Shown here in pieces: positions 4,767-7,054 of a DNA stretch of 7,054 nt. Numbering within the stretch: position 1 is the first letter of the stretch; every line of letters begins with the position of its first letter. The notes beneath the pieces were generated by a model, which made no database searches, was not told the origin of the DNA, and saw nothing but the letters and a program-made list of their open reading frames with translations. Where the stretch lies: positions 1 through 7,054 of the forward strand of contig JASHXW010000587.1 of the NCBI GenBank assembly GCA_030043395.1, in the 5' to 3' direction. Position numbers and translations under genes: made by a program. The DNA comes from Streptosporangiaceae bacterium. GTDB taxonomy: Bacteria; Actinomycetota; Actinomycetes; Streptosporangiales; Streptosporangiaceae.

Positions 4767-7054
4767 TCAAGACGATGGCGGGTCCGGGTAGGAAGGCGGC
4801 GCGTCGGACGTGTTGTCGCCCCACGTAGTCGGCGACTTGACCAGGTCAAAGTCCAGCGTCGTCGCGCCCTGATCCAAGGTCGAGAATGGCACGTACAGGC
4901 TGCTATCCAGGGTGCCGTTGATGGTCAGGGAATTGACGTAGTACTGGGTGGTGGAGGCCCCAGGGGCCTTGATCGTGATGGTGTTGCCGTTGGGCAGGTT
5001 GACTATCGCGTTCGGGAAGCCCGGGCTGCTCAGGACAAGGTTGTCGCTGCCCGGGTTCTCCGGGTACAGGCCGAGCATCTCCCAGATGAACTGCGAGCTT
5101 TCGGCCCCGAGGTCGTCGTTGTTCGGCAGGCCGTACGGGCCCGGCAGGTACAGCTCGGAGCGAGCGAGGTTCACACTATTTTGCGCGCCCGCCGGGTCGC
5201 CAGCGTAGTCCAGTGCGTTCTGCTCGCCCAGGTCGAACTCGTTAGACAGCTCGGCGTGCACTCCGTAGCCATTAGGCGATGACAGGTAGGCGGTGAGCTT
5301 CGATATCACTGCATTGTCGCCGCCTAGGTCGGCGAACAGGCCGGCGTAGTTGTTCGGCACGTCCCACAGGTACTCTTCGGCGTCGCCTTCGTCATAGCCG
5401 TGTGTCGTCGTCGGTCCCACGCCGCTCATGAAGTCCCCGCTGGAATACCGCGGCGTCAGCAGGCCGGTCGCCGGGTCGAACAAGTTCGTCCAGTTGTTCG
5501 CCCGCTGCTGCAGCATCGCCGCGTCCGTGGAATCCCCGAGAGCCGAAGCGAAGAACGACAGGGCCAGGTCGGCCGTGTCGTACTCAAGGAGCGAGGAGAC
5601 CATTGCGTAGGCGTGGCAGCACGCGTACTTCGCGTTGGCGGGAAGGTAGCCGAGCTCGGCCTCGAGGGCCTCTCCCGGCCTGACGTTGTTCACGCTGTCC
5701 GCTTGGGCCAGCATGTCGGTCAGCGCGGCCGAGGTATCGAAGCCGGTGGCTCCGAAAGCGTAGAAGTCGGCGATGATCGAGTCCGCTGGATCACCGATCA
5801 TCACGTAGTTGTCGGTGTTGAGGTAGGCCCACTGCGGCAAGATGCCGTTCTGTGAGTAGTAGTTGATCAGCGATTGCGCCATGTCGCTGGCCACCGGCGG
5901 GTCGAGCATCGCGACGAGCTGGGCCTGCGAGTGGTACATGTCCCAGCCTGAGAACATGCTGTACTGGTTTTGCTGTCCGCTGGCAAGCGTCTGCACCTTG
6001 TAGTTCGAGCCTAGGTACTGGCCGTTCACGTCGCTGACGATGTTGGGCTGGAGCATGTCCTTGTACAGCAGGCTGTAGAACTCCTGCGTCCTTGCCTCGC
6101 TGCCACCCCACACGCTGATCTCGCCGAGCAGGCTGTTCCACTCTTTCTGAGCGGCGCTCTTGACATTCAGGAAGTGCCAGCCTGGCTGCTCGGTCTCCCA
6201 GTTCAGCGCGGCGTTGGCGGTGCTGACGTAGGAGATGCCGACCTTGGCGTAGATCGTCGGGTCGGTGTTGGTGTTGAAGATCAGGAAGATCGAGTTCGGG
6301 TCCGCGGAGCCGGGCTCGATGATGTCGCGATACCGGTAGAACGGCTGGCTGAACTTGATGTCGAAGTAGACGGTGTACTTCTGCGGTCCGTAGGAGGAGT
6401 TCTCGTCGCAGAAGTCCCCGCTGGTCACCGAGCCCTGCACTTCGGTGTCGCTGACGATCGTGGCGGTGGTGGCCGTGTCCTTCCGCTCGCTGCCCATCAG
6501 CTTGATCAGGAAGTCCGCCCGGCTGGTCTTCGGGAAGGTGAAGTCCCCGATCGCGCTGTGCGCCGTCGCGGTGAACGCGGACTGGATCGTGTTCGGCTGG
6601 TTGCTGGCCGCCCAGTAGTACCCGGCGTGCGCGACCTCGCCGTAGTGAGTGAACTTCGTCCGCACGTCAATGGGGTCGCCGTTGGGCAGCTTGCCGGTCA
6701 TCGGCAGGATCGGCACGTCCCCGGCCGCAGCGCAGCCTGGCCCCGACAGGTGCGTGAGGGCATAGCCGTCGAGCAGGGTGTTGCTGAAGGTGTAGCCGCC
6801 GCCGTCGGCGCGGTCGGGCAGGGTGTCCGGGCTCCACTGGATCATGCCCCACGGGTAGTCCGCGCCGGGGAAGGTGTTCCCGCCGCCGCTGGTCCAGGTC
6901 CTGGTGTCCAGGTAGGTGGCCGGGTCAGCGACCGGGCCGGTGACCGTGCGGGTGCTCCGGGTGGCAGCGGGCAGCAGGCGGCGTGCCACCGGCCGCGGAC
7001 AGTGGCTGACGCCGCCCTTGGCGGTCAGCGAGCAGATGCCTGGTCCGTTGCTTG
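4767..7054 (-). CDS. Secreted GH92 family alpha-mannosidase, copy B (N-terminus beyond right edge)
   Basis: Paralogue of the neighbouring mannosidase, with 761 residues visible. The frame stays open to the right edge, and its first residues (SNGPGICSLTAKGGVSHCPRP) align with residues 37-57 of copy A. The true start therefore lies about 36 codons outside the window; the GTG at 6989 is an internal valine. A CxxxxxxxxxxC spacing near the mature N-terminus is shared by both copies and could form a disulphide. Counting from that valine, family marks are FSGWDMYHSQ (345-354), GDPADSIIADFYAFGA (399-414), EGDAEEYLWDVP (534-545, likely catalytic acid Glu534), LSNEFD (581-586) and NNDDLG (623-628, likely base Asp626). 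The CCHAY variant of the CCHA motif is present at 457-461. The stretch just before the catalytic acid is five residues shorter than in copy A and poorly conserved. The C-terminus ends SDAPPSYPDPPSS. Catalytic residues look intact, so it is probably active; the signal peptide is inferred from copy A. Confidence 0.93.
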   Translation of the reverse strand, partial: SNGPGICSLTAKGGVSHCPRPVARRLLPAATRSTRTVTGPVADPATYLDTRTWTSGGGNTFPGADYPWGMIQWSPDTLPDRADGGGYTFSNTLLDGYALTHLSGPGCAAAGDVPILPMTGKLPNGDPIDVRTKFTHYGEVAHAGYYWAASNQPNTIQSAFTATAHSAIGDFTFPKTSRADFLIKLMGSERKDTATTATIVSDTEVQGSVTSGDFCDENSSYGPQKYTVYFDIKFSQPFYRYRDIIEPGSADPNSIFLIFNTNTDPTIYAKVGISYVSTANAALNWETEQPGWHFLNVKSAAQKEWNSLLGEISVWGGSEARTQEFYSLLYKDMLQPNIVSDVNGQYLGSNYKVQTLASGQQNQYSMFSGWDMYHSQAQLVAMLDPPVASDMAQSLINYYSQNGILPQWAYLNTDNYVMIGDPADSIIADFYAFGATGFDTSAALTDMLAQADSVNNVRPGEALEAELGYLPANAKYACCHAYAMVSSLLEYDTADLALSFFASALGDSTDAAMLQQRANNWTNLFDPATGLLTPRYSSGDFMSGVGPTTTHGYDEGDAEEYLWDVPNNYAGLFADLGGDNAVISKLTAYLSSPNGYGVHAELSNEFDLGEQNALDYAGDPAGAQNSVNLARSELYLPGPYGLPNNDDLGAESSQFIWEMLGLYPENPGSDNLVLSSPGFPNAIVNLPNGNTITIKAPGASTTQYYVNSLTINGTLDSSLYVPFSTLDQGATTLDFDLVKSPTTWGDNTSDAPPSYPDPPSS
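6014..6142 (-). repeat. 129-bp tract identical to 3527-3655 (inside GH92 copy B)
   Basis: Partner of the perfect direct repeat in copy A. The matching tracts lie 2487 bases apart. A crossover between them would remove that length and leave a single chimeric mannosidase gene in frame. Confidence 0.85.

Noticed and set aside
3387..5282. A 631-codon open frame on the plus strand across the two mannosidase genes
   Set aside because: It is antisense to clear GH92 coding sequence, spans the spacer between the genes, and its translation is rich in Arg, Val and Gly with no recognisable domain. Long antisense frames are expected in high-GC DNA.
4767..6989. Treating the GTG at 6989 as the start of mannosidase copy B
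   Set aside because: The frame continues to the window edge, and the 21 codons before this GTG align with copy A residues 37-57, so it is an internal valine.
1..7054. CRISPR arrays, tRNAs, transposon ends or phage attachment sites
   Set aside because: I saw no short regularly spaced repeats, tRNA-like cloverleaf or transposase remnants. The only long repeats are the homologous stretches of the two mannosidase genes.

Overview
This window is high-GC DNA with the codon bias and gene style of a mycelial, probably soil-dwelling actinomycete. That placement is inferred from composition and from gene families; there is no rRNA or marker gene to fix the genus. All four recognisable genes lie on the minus strand, so transcription runs from the right edge to the left edge. 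I see no tRNA, rRNA, CRISPR array, transposase or integrase.

Reading in the direction of transcription, the right two thirds (7054 down to 2277) hold two tandem paralogues of glycoside hydrolase family 92 (GH92, calcium-dependent exo-acting alpha-mannosidases). The upstream copy, here called copy B, runs off the right edge; only about 36 residues, probably the signal peptide, are missing. An 87-base spacer separates it from copy A (800 residues), which is complete and has an N-terminal export signal. The two proteins are roughly 80-85 % identical by eye. They contain long stretches of identical DNA separated by diverged segments, and one diverged segment sits directly in front of the predicted catalytic acid. 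Both are probably secreted and would act together on mannose-containing glycans outside the cell.

The left third (2186 to 1) looks like a separate two-gene operon: a CaiB/BaiF-family alpha-methylacyl-CoA racemase with its full catalytic triad, followed by a MATE (DinF-type) efflux transporter that runs off the left edge. The transporter frame has no ATG, GTG or TTG before its first membrane helix. It does have a CTG that overlaps the racemase stop codon as CTGA, with a GGAG seven bases upstream, so a translationally coupled CTG start is the best reading.

The 90-base gap between copy A and the racemase contains two back-to-back inverted repeats that may end the mannosidase transcript or regulate the racemase operon. 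I found no sign of an entirely unknown system. The points most worth checking are the CTG start, the mosaic mannosidase duplication, and the non-canonical active-site sequence of this GH92 subgroup.
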